DNA from: Paraglaciecola sp. MB-3u-78
GTDB lineage: Bacteria > Pseudomonadota > Gammaproteobacteria > Enterobacterales > Alteromonadaceae
Length of the DNA stretch: 64,000 bases
Assembly (NCBI RefSeq): GCF_002835935.1
Contig: NZ_PJCF01000003.1
Location: 581,614-645,613, forward strand
Direction of reading: 5' to 3'
The translations under genes and the position numbers were made by a program. Each line of letters opens with the position of its first letter. Positions within the stretch are counted from its first letter, which is position 1. Positions 54,158 to 63,822 of the stretch are shown here, in pieces. Below the pieces are notes generated by a model that did not search any database, was not told the DNA's origin, and saw nothing but the letters and a program-made list of their open reading frames with translations.

Positions 54158-56087
54158 GTAACTTCACTCGGTCTTGGGCCACTTGTGCCCAAAGTAAACG
54201 TCTGTGTAACACACCCTGATCGTCTACATTGATCTCACCGGTTAGGCCGTGACTGACAAGCTGCGGCAGTGTCTTTAACCGACGTAAATTGGGGAGTAAG
54301 TTGTAAGCGTCAAACCCCATAGCAAATAATCTTAATAAGGTGTCCTGTTGTTGTGGCCAAAGTTGTGTCGTCTGATTGGCTAAGTCCTGCCAACTATGAT
54401 CTGGCAACATCCAAGGCATGTCTGTGAATGTGAGGTTACGTAAATCTCTGAGACTGTTGCTGTTTAAATCTAGGCTATAGCTGCGAGAAGAAGCAAATAC
54501 CGACAATGATCTTCGGGCGAAGGGACTCAGGCTTGCTTCGATAATTGGGTTAAGCAGTTTTGCTTGTTCCGGGTTGGCAAATAATACGATGGAATCGATA
54601 TCTCGACGATTTCTTTCTACACCAAAAACTTCGACATCAGACAAGACTTCCATTTGTTTAATGCGCTGCTTGCTTTGGGCCACATCTAACATTTGTGACA
54701 CACTAGTACGCATGTCTTTACTGTCGGTGAATATGGTCAAGTCCGGCCGAATGGCGTTTGGTGTTTCTTGCCATTTAGCAATAAATGCTTCAGCCATTCT
54801 TTGAGTTGTAGGGTTGTCGGCTGCGAAAATAATGGGTCTAACCAATTGTTTTTGATGAATATGTGATGCTAGTTGTTGTGCCTCGTCTTCTGGCGCTAAC
54901 GAAAAATAATAGTGTTCTGATGCATGTAAACTTGACTCAACTATCTGATCTAATTGGTCTATGGTGGGCGTTTGCGCTTTTAACTCCACTCTGTTTAGAG
55001 CCAAGAGTATTTTATCTGAGGGTAAAACAGCAGTCAGTTTCATAATTTGTTCTTTGACCAAAGGACCCAAAACCACATCAAAATCAGCCACAAGTGCATT
55101 TAATTGTTGCGCTGTTTTTAAGGCGGAGTCAAAAAAACGTATTTCACGATATTGTTGAGTATTGTTCTGAGTGGTTTTGCCAGTTGACTGGTCATGATCA
55201 GTTGAATCGTTCATAGTGAACGTTGCGTTGGGCAAATCCTTCAGATAAGCGGCGAGTATTCCTTCTTTGATAGCTAAGCCTTGATTCGCAAGTCTGCCCG
55301 TTAATGGCAATAAAACCGCGATGCGTTTTGCCTGTATCGGTGCTTGCTGCAACGCGTTCTTTATTTCTTCTGGGAGGTTAGTCACCAGTGTATGCCCCAA
55401 ATTCCTACTCTGCCAATTGATTAATTGTTGGTTAAACGACTCAGGCTCTAAAGCAAAACGTTTTATAATGATGGCAAGTTGCAGCCATGGTTGTAGAGCT
55501 GACTCCGATAGTCGCGCTTTTTCCAATTCAGGTAAGTCTAATTTCTTGATCCATTTCCATGTACTTTGGGTTTTTTCAAGCTCTTCAATATCTGTGTCCT
55601 GTAGCGCTATAGCCGCTTTTAGCCATTGTTTTTTGTTAACCATAAGTTGTGCTTGCAAAGCGGCAATGCGGGCATCATAACCATATGCACTAGTTAAATT
55701 TGCCAGTATGGCTGCTACCTTATCAACCGCCTTATCAGACAAAATTAAATAACATTCAGCTAAAATGAGATTGGCATGAGTGCGTTGACGGTTGTCCTTT
55801 AGCTCTGACTCCAGCACCTTAAGCATCCTGATACTTTTGGTGCATTGTTGCTCTGCTTGCAGAGTTTCGGCGGCTTGTATTAGAGAGTCATTACGCTGAT
55901 ATACATCATGGTTCTTAAAATAATTTTGTTTGGCTTGAGTCAAATAGTAATCACTATTTTTGGCCACTTCTGTGATATTTTGTGAAGACGTGTCTATGGC
56001 TGTTGATGTTTGCCGAGTCGGGCTACTAGTGCAAGAAAGCAGGCATAAAATAGCGATAAAAAATACAATATACGATCGAAAACTCAT
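54144..56087 (-). CDS. lpoA: Penicillin-binding protein activator LpoA
   Basis: The 647-residue lipoprotein has a lipobox (AILCLLSCTSS, Cys19), an N-terminal TPR-like domain (about 50-240) and a periplasmic-binding-like domain (about 255-640) starting KRIAVLLPLTGRLANQGLAI. LpoA activates PBP1a from the outer membrane. Divergent from rsmI with 137 bp between, the common order. Confidence 0.95.
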   Translation of the reverse strand: MSFRSYIVFFIAILCLLSCTSSPTRQTSTAIDTSSQNITEVAKNSDYYLTQAKQNYFKNHDVYQRNDSLIQAAETLQAEQQCTKSIRMLKVLESELKDNRQRTHANLILAECYLILSDKAVDKVAAILANLTSAYGYDARIAALQAQLMVNKKQWLKAAIALQDTDIEELEKTQSTWKWIKKLDLPELEKARLSESALQPWLQLAIIIKRFALEPESFNQQLINWQSRNLGHTLVTNLPEEIKNALQQAPIQAKRIAVLLPLTGRLANQGLAIKEGILAAYLKDLPNATFTMNDSTDHDQSTGKTTQNNTQQYREIRFFDSALKTAQQLNALVADFDVVLGPLVKEQIMKLTAVLPSDKILLALNRVELKAQTPTIDQLDQIVESSLHASEHYYFSLAPEDEAQQLASHIHQKQLVRPIIFAADNPTTQRMAEAFIAKWQETPNAIRPDLTIFTDSKDMRTSVSQMLDVAQSKQRIKQMEVLSDVEVFGVERNRRDIDSIVLFANPEQAKLLNPIIEASLSPFARRSLSVFASSRSYSLDLNSNSLRDLRNLTFTDMPWMLPDHSWQDLANQTTQLWPQQQDTLLRLFAMGFDAYNLLPNLRRLKTLPQLVSHGLTGEINVDDQGVLHRRLLWAQVAQDRVKLLEMD

Positions 56088-56224
56088 CGCTGATACCCTT
56101 AGAAGAATGTACTTAATAGTTTATAGTAACGGCTATAAATATCTAATGCTTTGTGACTAGGTTCAGTGATAAAACCTATACTTAGATAAACGTTAGACAA
56201 TCACTTTAATTTGGAGAGTTATCA

Positions 56225-57064
56225 TTGACTGAATCAGGCACGTTATTTATCGTCGCCACGCCTATTGGCAATCTGGAAGACATCACACTCAGGGCTTTAC
56301 GCATATTAGCTGAAGTCGATTTGATTGCGGCGGAAGATACTCGGCATAGTCAGCGTTTGTTGCAACACTATGATATTTCGACACGATTAACCTCATTGCA
56401 TGATCATAACGAATCACAGCGGGCTAAACAGCTCATTGAAAAACTTAAACTGGGTGAGAATATAGCCTTGATTTCTGATGCGGGTACACCACTGATCAGC
56501 GACCCAGGTTATGGTTTGGTCAGTCAGTGTCGAGAAGCAGGGATGAATGTTGTGCCATTGCCGGGTCCATGCGCTGCCATCACAGCATTATGTGCTGCTG
56601 GCTTAGCAACTGACAGATTTAAGTTTGAGGGGTTTTTACCCGTCAAAGCTGTGGCTAAACAGCAGGCATTGCAGCGTTTACTTACTGAGACCAGTACCAG
56701 TGTGTTTTATGAATCTCCCCGAAGAGTGGCAGACACAGTCAGGCAAATCGTGGCTGAGTTGGGAGAAGACCGGCAAATGGTTGTGGCAAAAGAACTCACC
56801 AAAACCTTTGAAACATTTTACTCAGGTAGCGCACAAGCTTGTTTGACTTGGCTTGAGGCTGATACAAATCATCAAAGAGGAGAGTTTGTATTGATGATTG
56901 CTGGTGAAAAACAAGATCAGACCGAAGTTTCAGCAGATGCACTAAACTTACTCAAACTGTTAATGAAAGAATTACCCCTTAAAAAAGCGGCAGCTGTGAC
57001 GGCTGAACAATATAATTTAAAGAAAAATCATCTTTATCAACTTGGCTTAGAATTAAAACAATGA
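56225..57064 (+). CDS. rsmI: 16S rRNA (cytidine-1402-2'-O)-methyltransferase
   Basis: TTG 56225 follows ggagagttatca. The 279-residue protein reads LFIVATPIGNLEDITLRALR, LIAAEDTRHSQRLLQHYDIS, ALISDAGTPLISDPGYGLV and GPCAAITALCAAGL, the tetrapyrrole-methylase fold of RsmI. It methylates C1402 with RsmH. Overlaps apbE by 4 bp. Confidence 0.97.
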   Translation: MTESGTLFIVATPIGNLEDITLRALRILAEVDLIAAEDTRHSQRLLQHYDISTRLTSLHDHNESQRAKQLIEKLKLGENIALISDAGTPLISDPGYGLVSQCREAGMNVVPLPGPCAAITALCAAGLATDRFKFEGFLPVKAVAKQQALQRLLTETSTSVFYESPRRVADTVRQIVAELGEDRQMVVAKELTKTFETFYSGSAQACLTWLEADTNHQRGEFVLMIAGEKQDQTEVSADALNLLKLLMKELPLKKAAAVTAEQYNLKKNHLYQLGLELKQ

Positions 57065-58038
57065 AGATGCAGGGCATAGTCTCGCCAATTTTGTTGTTAT
57101 GGATGTTGGTCTATCCACGGCTCTCATATGCAACGTGGTTTGAAGACAATCAAGGGATCATGGGCACTAATATTCACGTAGAGCTTTGGAGTGATTCTGC
57201 GCAACAAGGTGAAAATGCGATACAAGCTGTTATGGACGAAATGCAGCGAATTAATCAGTTAATGAGTCCGTACATTGAAAGTAGTGAGTTAAGTCAGCTT
57301 AATAGTCGTGGCTCTGATACCGCAGTGCCTGTATCTAAAGAGTTATTTGAGCTTATTGCTCTGTCTGTTGAAATAGCCAAGGAGACAGACGGGGCTTTTG
57401 ATATTACTTTTGCTAGCGTCGGCTATTTGTATAACTATCGTGAACATCAGAAGCCAGAGCCACAGCAAATCGACAACTTGTTAAAGGCCATTAACTACAG
57501 GCACATCAAGTTTGACATCAATGATCACAGTATTTATTTCGCACATCCCAATGTTAAAATTGATTTAGGTGGTATCGCTAAAGGGCATGCGGTAGACCAT
57601 GCTATCGATATACTAAAAACACTAGGTATTAAACATGCATTAGTGACAGCAGGTGGTGATACTAAACTGCTAGGTGATAGGTTAGGTAAACCTTGGATGG
57701 TAGGTATTCGAGATCCCCGTAACAAAGATAAACAGGCAGTGGTTTTGCCCTTGGCTGATACTGCGTTATCCACTTCAGGTGACTACGAGCGTTATTTCGA
57801 ACAAGACGGAAAGCGCTTTCACCATATTCTATCGCCGAAAACAGGTACTTCGGTCTATGAAGTGCAAAGTGTGTCGATTATTGGTCAGCGCAGTACATTA
57901 AATGATGCCCTATCAACCGCAGTGTTTGTTTTGGGTGTGCAAAAAGGAATGGACTTACTGAATCGTACACCAGGTTATGATGGCATTATTGTCGATAACC
58001 AGCGAAAATTACATTATTCGAATGCTTTAGTGAAGTAA
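57061..58038 (+). CDS. apbE: FAD:protein FMN transferase
   Basis: The 325-residue protein has a signal peptide (about 1-24) and no lipobox Cys. ApbE motifs: GIMGTNIHVELW (about 33-44), DIDLGG-type IDLGGIAKGHAVD (about 167-179), ALVTAGGDTKLLGD and HHILSPKTGTSV. It attaches FMN to Thr residues of partner proteins such as NqrB/C or RnfG; none of those is in this window. Confidence 0.94.
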   Translation: MKMQGIVSPILLLWMLVYPRLSYATWFEDNQGIMGTNIHVELWSDSAQQGENAIQAVMDEMQRINQLMSPYIESSELSQLNSRGSDTAVPVSKELFELIALSVEIAKETDGAFDITFASVGYLYNYREHQKPEPQQIDNLLKAINYRHIKFDINDHSIYFAHPNVKIDLGGIAKGHAVDHAIDILKTLGIKHALVTAGGDTKLLGDRLGKPWMVGIRDPRNKDKQAVVLPLADTALSTSGDYERYFEQDGKRFHHILSPKTGTSVYEVQSVSIIGQRSTLNDALSTAVFVLGVQKGMDLLNRTPGYDGIIVDNQRKLHYSNALVK

Positions 58039-58143
58039 CTTAATACTCTTGATTTGTGAGTAATTCTTTGTTTTCGCTATCTTTTTGATTCTTTTTTAGA
58101 GTAGAGTTTATTGCTTAGCAACAAACTCATAAATAGGTGTGTT

Positions 58144-58689
58144 GTGATCAAAATCGGAGGCCAAGCCAGTGTTGCTATCCCCACTATTATTGATGTTGAA
58201 GCCAGTGGTTTTGGTTCGCTAAGTTATCCCATTGAAGTGGGTGTCATTAATCGGTCAGGCAATAGATTTTGCAGTTTAATTAAGCCACAAAGCGATTGGA
58301 CACATTGGGATGCTCAAGCTGAATCATTACATGGTATCAGTCGACAATTATTAGCAGAAAAAGGTTTGTCGGCACAACTGGTTTGTCAGCAACTGAATCA
58401 GTTTTTGATGGGGCAGGTAGTCTATTCAGACGGGTGGGTGGTCGATGATACTTGGTTAATTAGACTTTTCGATGCTGCTAAAGTGACTAAACAATTTCAT
58501 GTCAGCTCGCTGGAAATGATTTTAAACGAAACCCAAATGTCGTTATGGCATTTAACCAAAGACAGATTATTTCAACAAATGAAAGAGCCGCGTCATCGAG
58601 CTAGCAGTGACGCGGCGCTTATCCAAAACACTTTTGTGACAACTCAAAAGATATGTATAGAAAATGCTAAACAGTCAAAGGTTACTTAA
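58144..58689 (+). CDS. DEDDh-type 3'-5' exonuclease-like protein
   Basis: Conserved motifs IIDVEASGFG (Asp-Glu of motif I), LHGISRQLL, VYSDGWVVDDTWL (motif II region) and HRASSDAALI (His and Asp of motif III) fit the DnaQ/RNase T-like exonuclease fold. The start is uncertain: GTG 58144 is proposed, TTG 58111 is a longer alternative, and the ggaggc at about 58157 suggests a start closer to IPTIIDVE. About 180 residues. Substrate unknown. Confidence 0.75.
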   Translation: MIKIGGQASVAIPTIIDVEASGFGSLSYPIEVGVINRSGNRFCSLIKPQSDWTHWDAQAESLHGISRQLLAEKGLSAQLVCQQLNQFLMGQVVYSDGWVVDDTWLIRLFDAAKVTKQFHVSSLEMILNETQMSLWHLTKDRLFQQMKEPRHRASSDAALIQNTFVTTQKICIENAKQSKVT

Positions 58690-58812
58690 TTTATATAAAC
58701 ATAACTTGTCATTACTGTGACTATTAGTGTTTATTGCAAGAGCCCTTGGGTTGGATGCACTTCGGTGGATTAACGCTAGTTATTATTGGCATGCGCTTGT
58801 TAAAATAAAGGG

Positions 58813-59490
58813 ATGAACTTATCCGGTATTGATATGACACAAATGACTGAAAATGCAGATCTCGAAGAGCAGTTAATAGATGATATTGCTGACGCTTTGG
58901 CACAACGGGGGTTTATTCATTTGCAGCATTTATTACCAAAGTGGCTTGCTCTGCAACTGATGCATGAAGCACAACGCTTAGCTGCATTCGAGTTTAAGCC
59001 TGCCGGTATTGGTCGTAACAATCATCAGCAAGTTAATTCACAAGTAAGAACGGATTCGACCTTATGGCTTAGGGGCAATTCCCTGACCCAACAGGCATAT
59101 TTAGACTGGATGGAGCAATTAAGAATGGGCCTCAATAGGCGACTATTTATGGGATTATTCGATTTTGAATGTCATTTCTCCCATTATTCAACAGGCGATT
59201 TTTATCAGCGTCACTTGGATGCCTTTAAAGGCCGAAGTAATCGAATTTTAAGCTCTGTTTTTTATTTGAATCCCCACTGGAGTGAAAGTGATGGCGGAGA
59301 GTTACTTTTGTATGCCGATGAACAACCATCACCATTGTTAGTTGTGCCTCCAGAGTTTAACAGTTGCATCCTATTTCTAAGCGATGTTTTCCCTCATGAA
59401 GTCCTTGCCAGCCATAGTGATCGATTCAGTATTGCTGGGTGGTATCGAGTCAATAGTCAGTCTTCAGATCGTTTAGATCCCAACCAATAA
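58813..59490 (+). CDS. 2-oxoglutarate/Fe(II)-dependent oxygenase
   Basis: The 225-residue protein has a jelly-roll core with YQRHLDAFKG (HxD, about 136-145), DVFPHEVLA (distal His) and DRFSIAGWYR (Arg that binds 2-oxoglutarate). This is the prolyl-4-hydroxylase/SM-20-like group, common in marine gammaproteobacteria. Substrate unknown; ATG 58813, with weak aaaggg ribosome binding site. Confidence 0.85.
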   Translation: MNLSGIDMTQMTENADLEEQLIDDIADALAQRGFIHLQHLLPKWLALQLMHEAQRLAAFEFKPAGIGRNNHQQVNSQVRTDSTLWLRGNSLTQQAYLDWMEQLRMGLNRRLFMGLFDFECHFSHYSTGDFYQRHLDAFKGRSNRILSSVFYLNPHWSESDGGELLLYADEQPSPLLVVPPEFNSCILFLSDVFPHEVLASHSDRFSIAGWYRVNSQSSDRLDPNQ

Positions 59491-59700
59491 GTCAGCCTTA
59501 TAAGTCATCCTTTAAATTACTGAGTTGTTTCTATTTACCGAACTAGGTTAAATTTATCGATTTGGTTATTTGAGATGCATGTATGCAATCGTTTAAGAGG
59601 TTTTACGGCAATATTCGTCAAAACGCTATTCAGCGAGTTAATCAATTTATGTTGATAAAAAATGCCTCCTAATCAGAATAATCATTTCAAGGAATATAGT

Positions 59701-60993
59701 ATGACTGTCTTTAAAACTGGGTTGCAGCAAACCCTCAGAGCATCTTTTTTATTATGCTGTAGTTGTTTAGTTTTTAGTGTTTTTGCTGCAGATGAAGCTC
59801 AACAACTGTACACAAATCAACCTGACGTCACCCCAGAATTAGGAAAACGTGGCAATTACTCCGTTGGGGTAAGGACAATACAGGTGACTAACCCACAGCA
59901 ACTTAGCGCCAAAGATTATCAAAGCCTAGAAGATCGCACCTTGACCTTAGAAGTTTGGTATCCGGCGGATACCAAAGAAACAGATATTCATGCAACCTAT
60001 GAAAATGTGACTCGAACTCATAAAGCGTTTTCACTTCAAGGTCAGAGTGTTAGAAACGCAAAAACTAACCAAAAAACAACCTATCCGCTGGTGGTGTTAT
60101 CCCATGGATATACTGGCTATCGGACTATCATGTTTTATCTTGGGGAACATTTAGCTAGCCATGGCTATGTCGTCGTAGGGATTGATCACACAGACTCCAC
60201 CACAGGTGAAGTTGATTTTGAAAACTCCCCTTTTGCTGGATTTCCTAGTACTTTAATCAATCGCGCACGTGACCAACAATTTGTGTTGGATTATTTCTCC
60301 TCAGCCAAGAGCGATTTAGCTAAGGTGGTGGATACTGATCATGCCTCTGTCATTGGTTACTCCATGGGTGGTTTTGGTGCTGTGAATACTGTCGGTGGTT
60401 GCTATAACTTTAATCAGCAAGGCCTGCAAGCTTTTGGTTTCCCTGAACCAGTTGCTAAAGTTTTGGTACCGGTTTTTAACATTTGTAATGCAGGACAAGA
60501 GCAGGTTGATAGCCGCTGGAAAGCCATGGTTGCTTTTGCTCCTTGGGGACAAGAACAAAATTTACATAAATTGGATGCTATTCAAGTGCCTAGTTTATAT
60601 GTTTCTGGCTCCCTTGATGACGTTTCTGGTTACGAACAAGGTGTGAAAAAGTTATTTGAACAATCAGCAGCAAAAGACAGTTTTATGTTGGTGTATGAGA
60701 ATGCACGTCATAATATTGCCCCGCACCCAGCGCCAGAAATTGCCTATGCTGCTGAAGCCGATTTAGGCCTTTATTATGAGCCGTCATGGAGCAGCGAGAC
60801 CCTTAATCGTATCAATCAACATATGACCTTGGTTTTCTTGGATTGTTACGTCAAAAAGCAAACTTCGTCGTGTGAATATTTACCGAAGCGTGAGAGCGCT
60901 ACTCAAACCAAACAAGCCGACGGAAAGTTATCCGACCCTTGGCCAGGATTTGCTGACCGATGGGGCGTTGGAATGAGGTTTGTACGAAAATAG
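59701..60993 (+). CDS. Exported alpha/beta hydrolase, PAF-acetylhydrolase/dienelactone hydrolase type
   Basis: ATG 59701 follows aaggaat; a longer frame from 59662 would lack a signal-like start. The 430-residue protein has a signal peptide (about 1-29, VFSVFAAD), LVVLSHGYTGYRTIMFYLGE (oxyanion region), VIGYSMGGFGAVN (nucleophile Ser in GYSMG), and NARHNIAPHP (catalytic His). Such enzymes cleave esters or short-chain acyl groups. Substrate unknown. Confidence 0.85.
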   Translation: MTVFKTGLQQTLRASFLLCCSCLVFSVFAADEAQQLYTNQPDVTPELGKRGNYSVGVRTIQVTNPQQLSAKDYQSLEDRTLTLEVWYPADTKETDIHATYENVTRTHKAFSLQGQSVRNAKTNQKTTYPLVVLSHGYTGYRTIMFYLGEHLASHGYVVVGIDHTDSTTGEVDFENSPFAGFPSTLINRARDQQFVLDYFSSAKSDLAKVVDTDHASVIGYSMGGFGAVNTVGGCYNFNQQGLQAFGFPEPVAKVLVPVFNICNAGQEQVDSRWKAMVAFAPWGQEQNLHKLDAIQVPSLYVSGSLDDVSGYEQGVKKLFEQSAAKDSFMLVYENARHNIAPHPAPEIAYAAEADLGLYYEPSWSSETLNRINQHMTLVFLDCYVKKQTSSCEYLPKRESATQTKQADGKLSDPWPGFADRWGVGMRFVRK

Positions 60994-61029
60994 TATGATT
61001 AATTAACTAATAGCTGGGTATTAAATCAT

Positions 61030-61802
61030 ATAGAAATAGATATATTTCAAGTTGACGCTTTTGCAGAACAAGTCTTTAAGGCTAATCCCGTTGTGGTATG
61101 GGTATATATACTTGGATAGCAGACGAGTTACTGCAAAATATTGCTCAGGCAAATAATTTGTCAGAAACGGCTTTTTTTGTCCCTTATCAGAACAAGTTTC
61201 AATTACGTTGGTTCACTCCGTCCCATGAAGTGGACTTATGTGAACACGCAACATTAGCTGCTGCCAATGTACTGTTCATACATTTAGCCTATCAAAAATC
61301 TGGAATTTGCTTCAGTACTAAAAGTGGTGACTTGTTAGTCACTAAAAAGTCGAAGGTGCTAGAAATGGACTTTCCAGCATCAATGCCTAAGTCAGTTGTA
61401 CCGCCAGATAATTTATTATTAGGCTTAGGCATCAAGCCTAAAGCGGTACACGCCGCTTTTGATTACATTATCGAGCTCGAAGACGAACCTGCTGTGGTCG
61501 CATTGTCACCTGATTTAGCTTTATGGAAGACCCTTGATCTCAGGGGGGGCAGTGCTCCAGGGCGAAATGTTGATTTTGTTAGCCGCTGTTTTTTTCCAAA
61601 AATCAATGTGGATGAAGACCCGGTAACAGGCTCTGCCCATTGTGAACTCGCTCCCTACTGGGCACAAAAATTGTCGAACAACAGCCTAGAAGCTAAACAG
61701 CTATCAGCAAGAACTGGGCTAATTTCCTGTCAAATATGTGGCGATAGAGTGTTGTTAACTGGGAAGACTGTGGATTACATGTGTGGAAAAATTACTCTCT
61801 AA
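61030..61802 (+). pseudogene. PhzF-family protein, frameshifted 5' end
   Basis: From 61030 the frame reads EIDIFQVDAFAEQVFKANPV, the usual PhzF N-terminus, but it begins at ATA instead of ATG and ends at a stop at 61117. The next frame (61098-61802) continues with TWIADELLQNIAQANNLSET, DEDPVTGSAHCELAPYW and IQICGDRV-like C-terminal parts. In the conserved DLCGHATLA motif the Gly is Glu (DLCEHATLA). PhzF proteins are isomerases of the diaminopimelate epimerase fold. Loss of the start, the frameshift and the substitution together indicate a decaying gene. Confidence 0.8.
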
Positions 61803-62067
61803 AAGGACAAACTACAGAAAAGTTGTCTGTCGCCTTAGAGCGAAAAGCAGACAAACAAGTTAATCATCTTAAGGACGGGAATTCCGACAAAGCAGACATA
61901 CGAACGAAGAATTATATTACTGTATTTTGCTGCTAAAATTCTTCAACATCAACTTCCTCTATCCGTCGGCCATCTGCCATAAGCCGCTGTTGAACTTCTG
62001 GTCAATCAATTTCACTGACCCTATCGATTTTCAACGACCCCGCAGGTCTTTCAGGTCTTTTAGCCTA
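61803..62067. other. Non-coding stretch before the repeat array
   Basis: No gene is supported. A short frame reading LLNFWSINFTDPIDFQRP (about 61990-62040) runs into the repeats and has no family match known to me. The segment probably is an old mobile-element flank. Confidence 0.4.
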
Positions 62068-62283
62068 TTCGAGGAATTGAACAAGAGTATTGTGAAGCAA
62101 GCAACTTGACCCCTTTTGTTCTTTTTATTCGAGGAATTGAACAAGAGTATTGTGAAGCAAGCAACTTGACCCCTTTTGTTCTTTTTTTTCGAGGAATTGA
62201 ACAAGAGTATTGTGAAGCAAGCAACTTGACCCCTTTTGTTCTTTTTTGTGAAGCAAGCAACTTGACCCCTTTTGTTCTTTTGT
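62068..62283. repeat. 60-bp tandem repeat array (about 3.6 copies)
   Basis: The unit ttcgaggaattgaacaagag...tgtgaagcaagcaacttgac...cccttttgttctttttt recurs with a period of exactly 60 bp at 62068, 62128 and 62188, followed by a partial copy of the last 34 bp (tgtgaagcaagcaacttgac to ttgttctttt). The copies differ only in the T-run. Both strands are open across the array because the period is a multiple of three. The tail gttcttttgttcttttgttttc is a further short slippage repeat. Confidence 0.9.
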
Positions 62284-62309
62284 TCTTTTGTTTTCTAATT
62301 TCAAAGGAT

Positions 62310-62633
62310 ATGAGAAAAGTTATGAAGCAAGACAATCAATTAGATGATCACGGTCAACCTCGCAACACTGCCTTCAATCACAAGAACAACAAAACTAAAG
62401 CCGTCTTAACCTTAAAGGGTATTATTGACGGAATACTTGCAGACGTTGCATTAAATGATATTGAAGTAATCTATCTAAAAGCTTGGTGTTGTAACGACAC
62501 ATTTGATTTTAATGATGGGGATTTTATAGGTATCAAAGAGCAAATTGAGGACATTCTTGAAGACGGAATGATAACTTCCTCTGAGCAAAAGGATATGCAG
62601 CAAATGCTGAGTGATAACTCGACTTGGCTGTAA
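62310..62633 (+). CDS. Small acidic protein, TerB/BRCT-protein N-terminal-like
   Basis: The start is ATG 62310 (or 62322); the frame reaches upstream into the repeat array but that part is not real coding. About 107 residues: a polar N-terminus, then LTLKGIIDGILADVALNDIE, VIYLKAWCCNDTF, IKEQIEDILEDGMITSSEQK. The spaced helices with ADxxLNDxE and EDGMITSSE resemble the TerB-like segment found at the N-terminus of some BRCT-domain proteins. It has no BRCT domain. Function unknown. Confidence 0.6.
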   Translation: MRKVMKQDNQLDDHGQPRNTAFNHKNNKTKAVLTLKGIIDGILADVALNDIEVIYLKAWCCNDTFDFNDGDFIGIKEQIEDILEDGMITSSEQKDMQQMLSDNSTWL

Positions 62634-62931
62634 AGTACCATTGGCGTATCCAATTGCTTTTCGTACTTGCGGGATAATCCGTCGACTAAACGGCACTTCA
62701 TAATTACCTTTGAAGGTCCAAACGGCAGGTCTGAGTCATAATTAGTCTTGCTAGGTCATGGATGGCCACCTATTCATTTGCCTCGGTTGTATCAAGCCGC
62801 AACTTAATCCAACTGGTTCAATAAGGCACTGATAAATAAACCATATTAATTAGATATTGCAAATCTGCTATTAATTAACTTATTATTATAGCAGAGTAAC
62901 GTATTAACGGAACGAATCGGGCCTGTCGCTT
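62634..62931. other. Non-coding stretch upstream of desaturase
   Basis: No gene is supported. The AT-rich 62830-62930 probably holds the desaturase promoter. Minus-strand frames at 62475-62700 extend across the small acidic gene and are shadows. Confidence 0.35.
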
Positions 62932-63822
62932 ATGCTTTTGGATAAAGACTCAAATTTACAAAAATCATTGTCAAAAGTATCAACCAGTAGGTCTTTTGCA
63001 TATATTACGATTGATCTTTTAGTAATTGTGTTGTTGCTGGCTATAATGTTGATCACGACTAAGCCATTTATAACGCTTTTGGGTATTATTTTCATAGCTA
63101 GACAACAATATGCACTTTGCGTTTTAGGCCATGATGCAGTGCATAGACGTTTATTTAAAGATAAATATAGTAATGATATTGCAGGTCGTTTTCTTATTAA
63201 TGGGTTTAGTGGTTTAAGTTTTGATGGATATCAGTTTACTCATCTAAAACATCATCAAAATACAATGTTTGACTCTGACCCGGACAAACGATTTGTTGAA
63301 GACTTCCCTATAACAAAAGGAAAGTTATTAAAGCAGTTTATCCCTGATTTTCTGGGATTAACTTGGGTCTATTTATTTTTATATTATTTAAAAAATGCTT
63401 ATGCGTCGCTTAAATCATTCAAATCTTTATTTATTAATTACCTTCCAGCTCTTGGTATGAACTTTTTATTGTTCAGCTATTTTTTTGTAATAAATCAACC
63501 ATGGTTATTTTTATTCTATTGGGTTCTTCCAATGGTGGTAATAATGCCGGTTTTTATGCATATTCGCGGGATATCGGAGCATGCTTGTTTTATTGGCGAT
63601 AAAACACAAATGAATTGTTCACGAACAATTGTAAACCCATTACAATCATTTTTTATTGCGCCACATAATCTAAATTATCATATGGAGCATCATACAAATC
63701 CCTCTGTGACCCACTTTAATCTCCAAAAATATCATGACATTTTGGTCTCACAGGGTAAATTACAAAAACACAATCTTTTTACTTCATACTTTTCCGTTAT
63801 TAAATTTATTACTACTAAATAA
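62932..63822 (+). CDS. Membrane fatty-acid desaturase family protein
   Basis: The 296-residue protein has three His boxes of the membrane desaturase/hydroxylase family: GHDAVHRRLF (HxxxH, about 64-68), HLKHHQNTMFDSDPDKRF (HxxHH, about 103-107) and NYHMEHHTNP (HxxHH, about 252-256), with hydrophobic segments at about 25-50, 135-150, 160-185 and 190-210. The DPDKRF motif after box 2 is seen in carotenoid and acyl-lipid desaturase-like proteins. It introduces a double bond or hydroxyl group with O2 and Fe. Substrate cannot be told. ATG/GTG choice: start TTA-less, first ATG at 62932. Confidence 0.85.
   Translation: MLLDKDSNLQKSLSKVSTSRSFAYITIDLLVIVLLLAIMLITTKPFITLLGIIFIARQQYALCVLGHDAVHRRLFKDKYSNDIAGRFLINGFSGLSFDGYQFTHLKHHQNTMFDSDPDKRFVEDFPITKGKLLKQFIPDFLGLTWVYLFLYYLKNAYASLKSFKSLFINYLPALGMNFLLFSYFFVINQPWLFLFYWVLPMVVIMPVFMHIRGISEHACFIGDKTQMNCSRTIVNPLQSFFIAPHNLNYHMEHHTNPSVTHFNLQKYHDILVSQGKLQKHNLFTSYFSVIKFITTK

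Noticed and set aside
62060..62335. 91-codon minus-strand frame with repeated KRTKGVKLLASQ
   Set aside because: It is produced by the 60-bp repeat array being open in both strands; no start signal and no non-repeat coding part.
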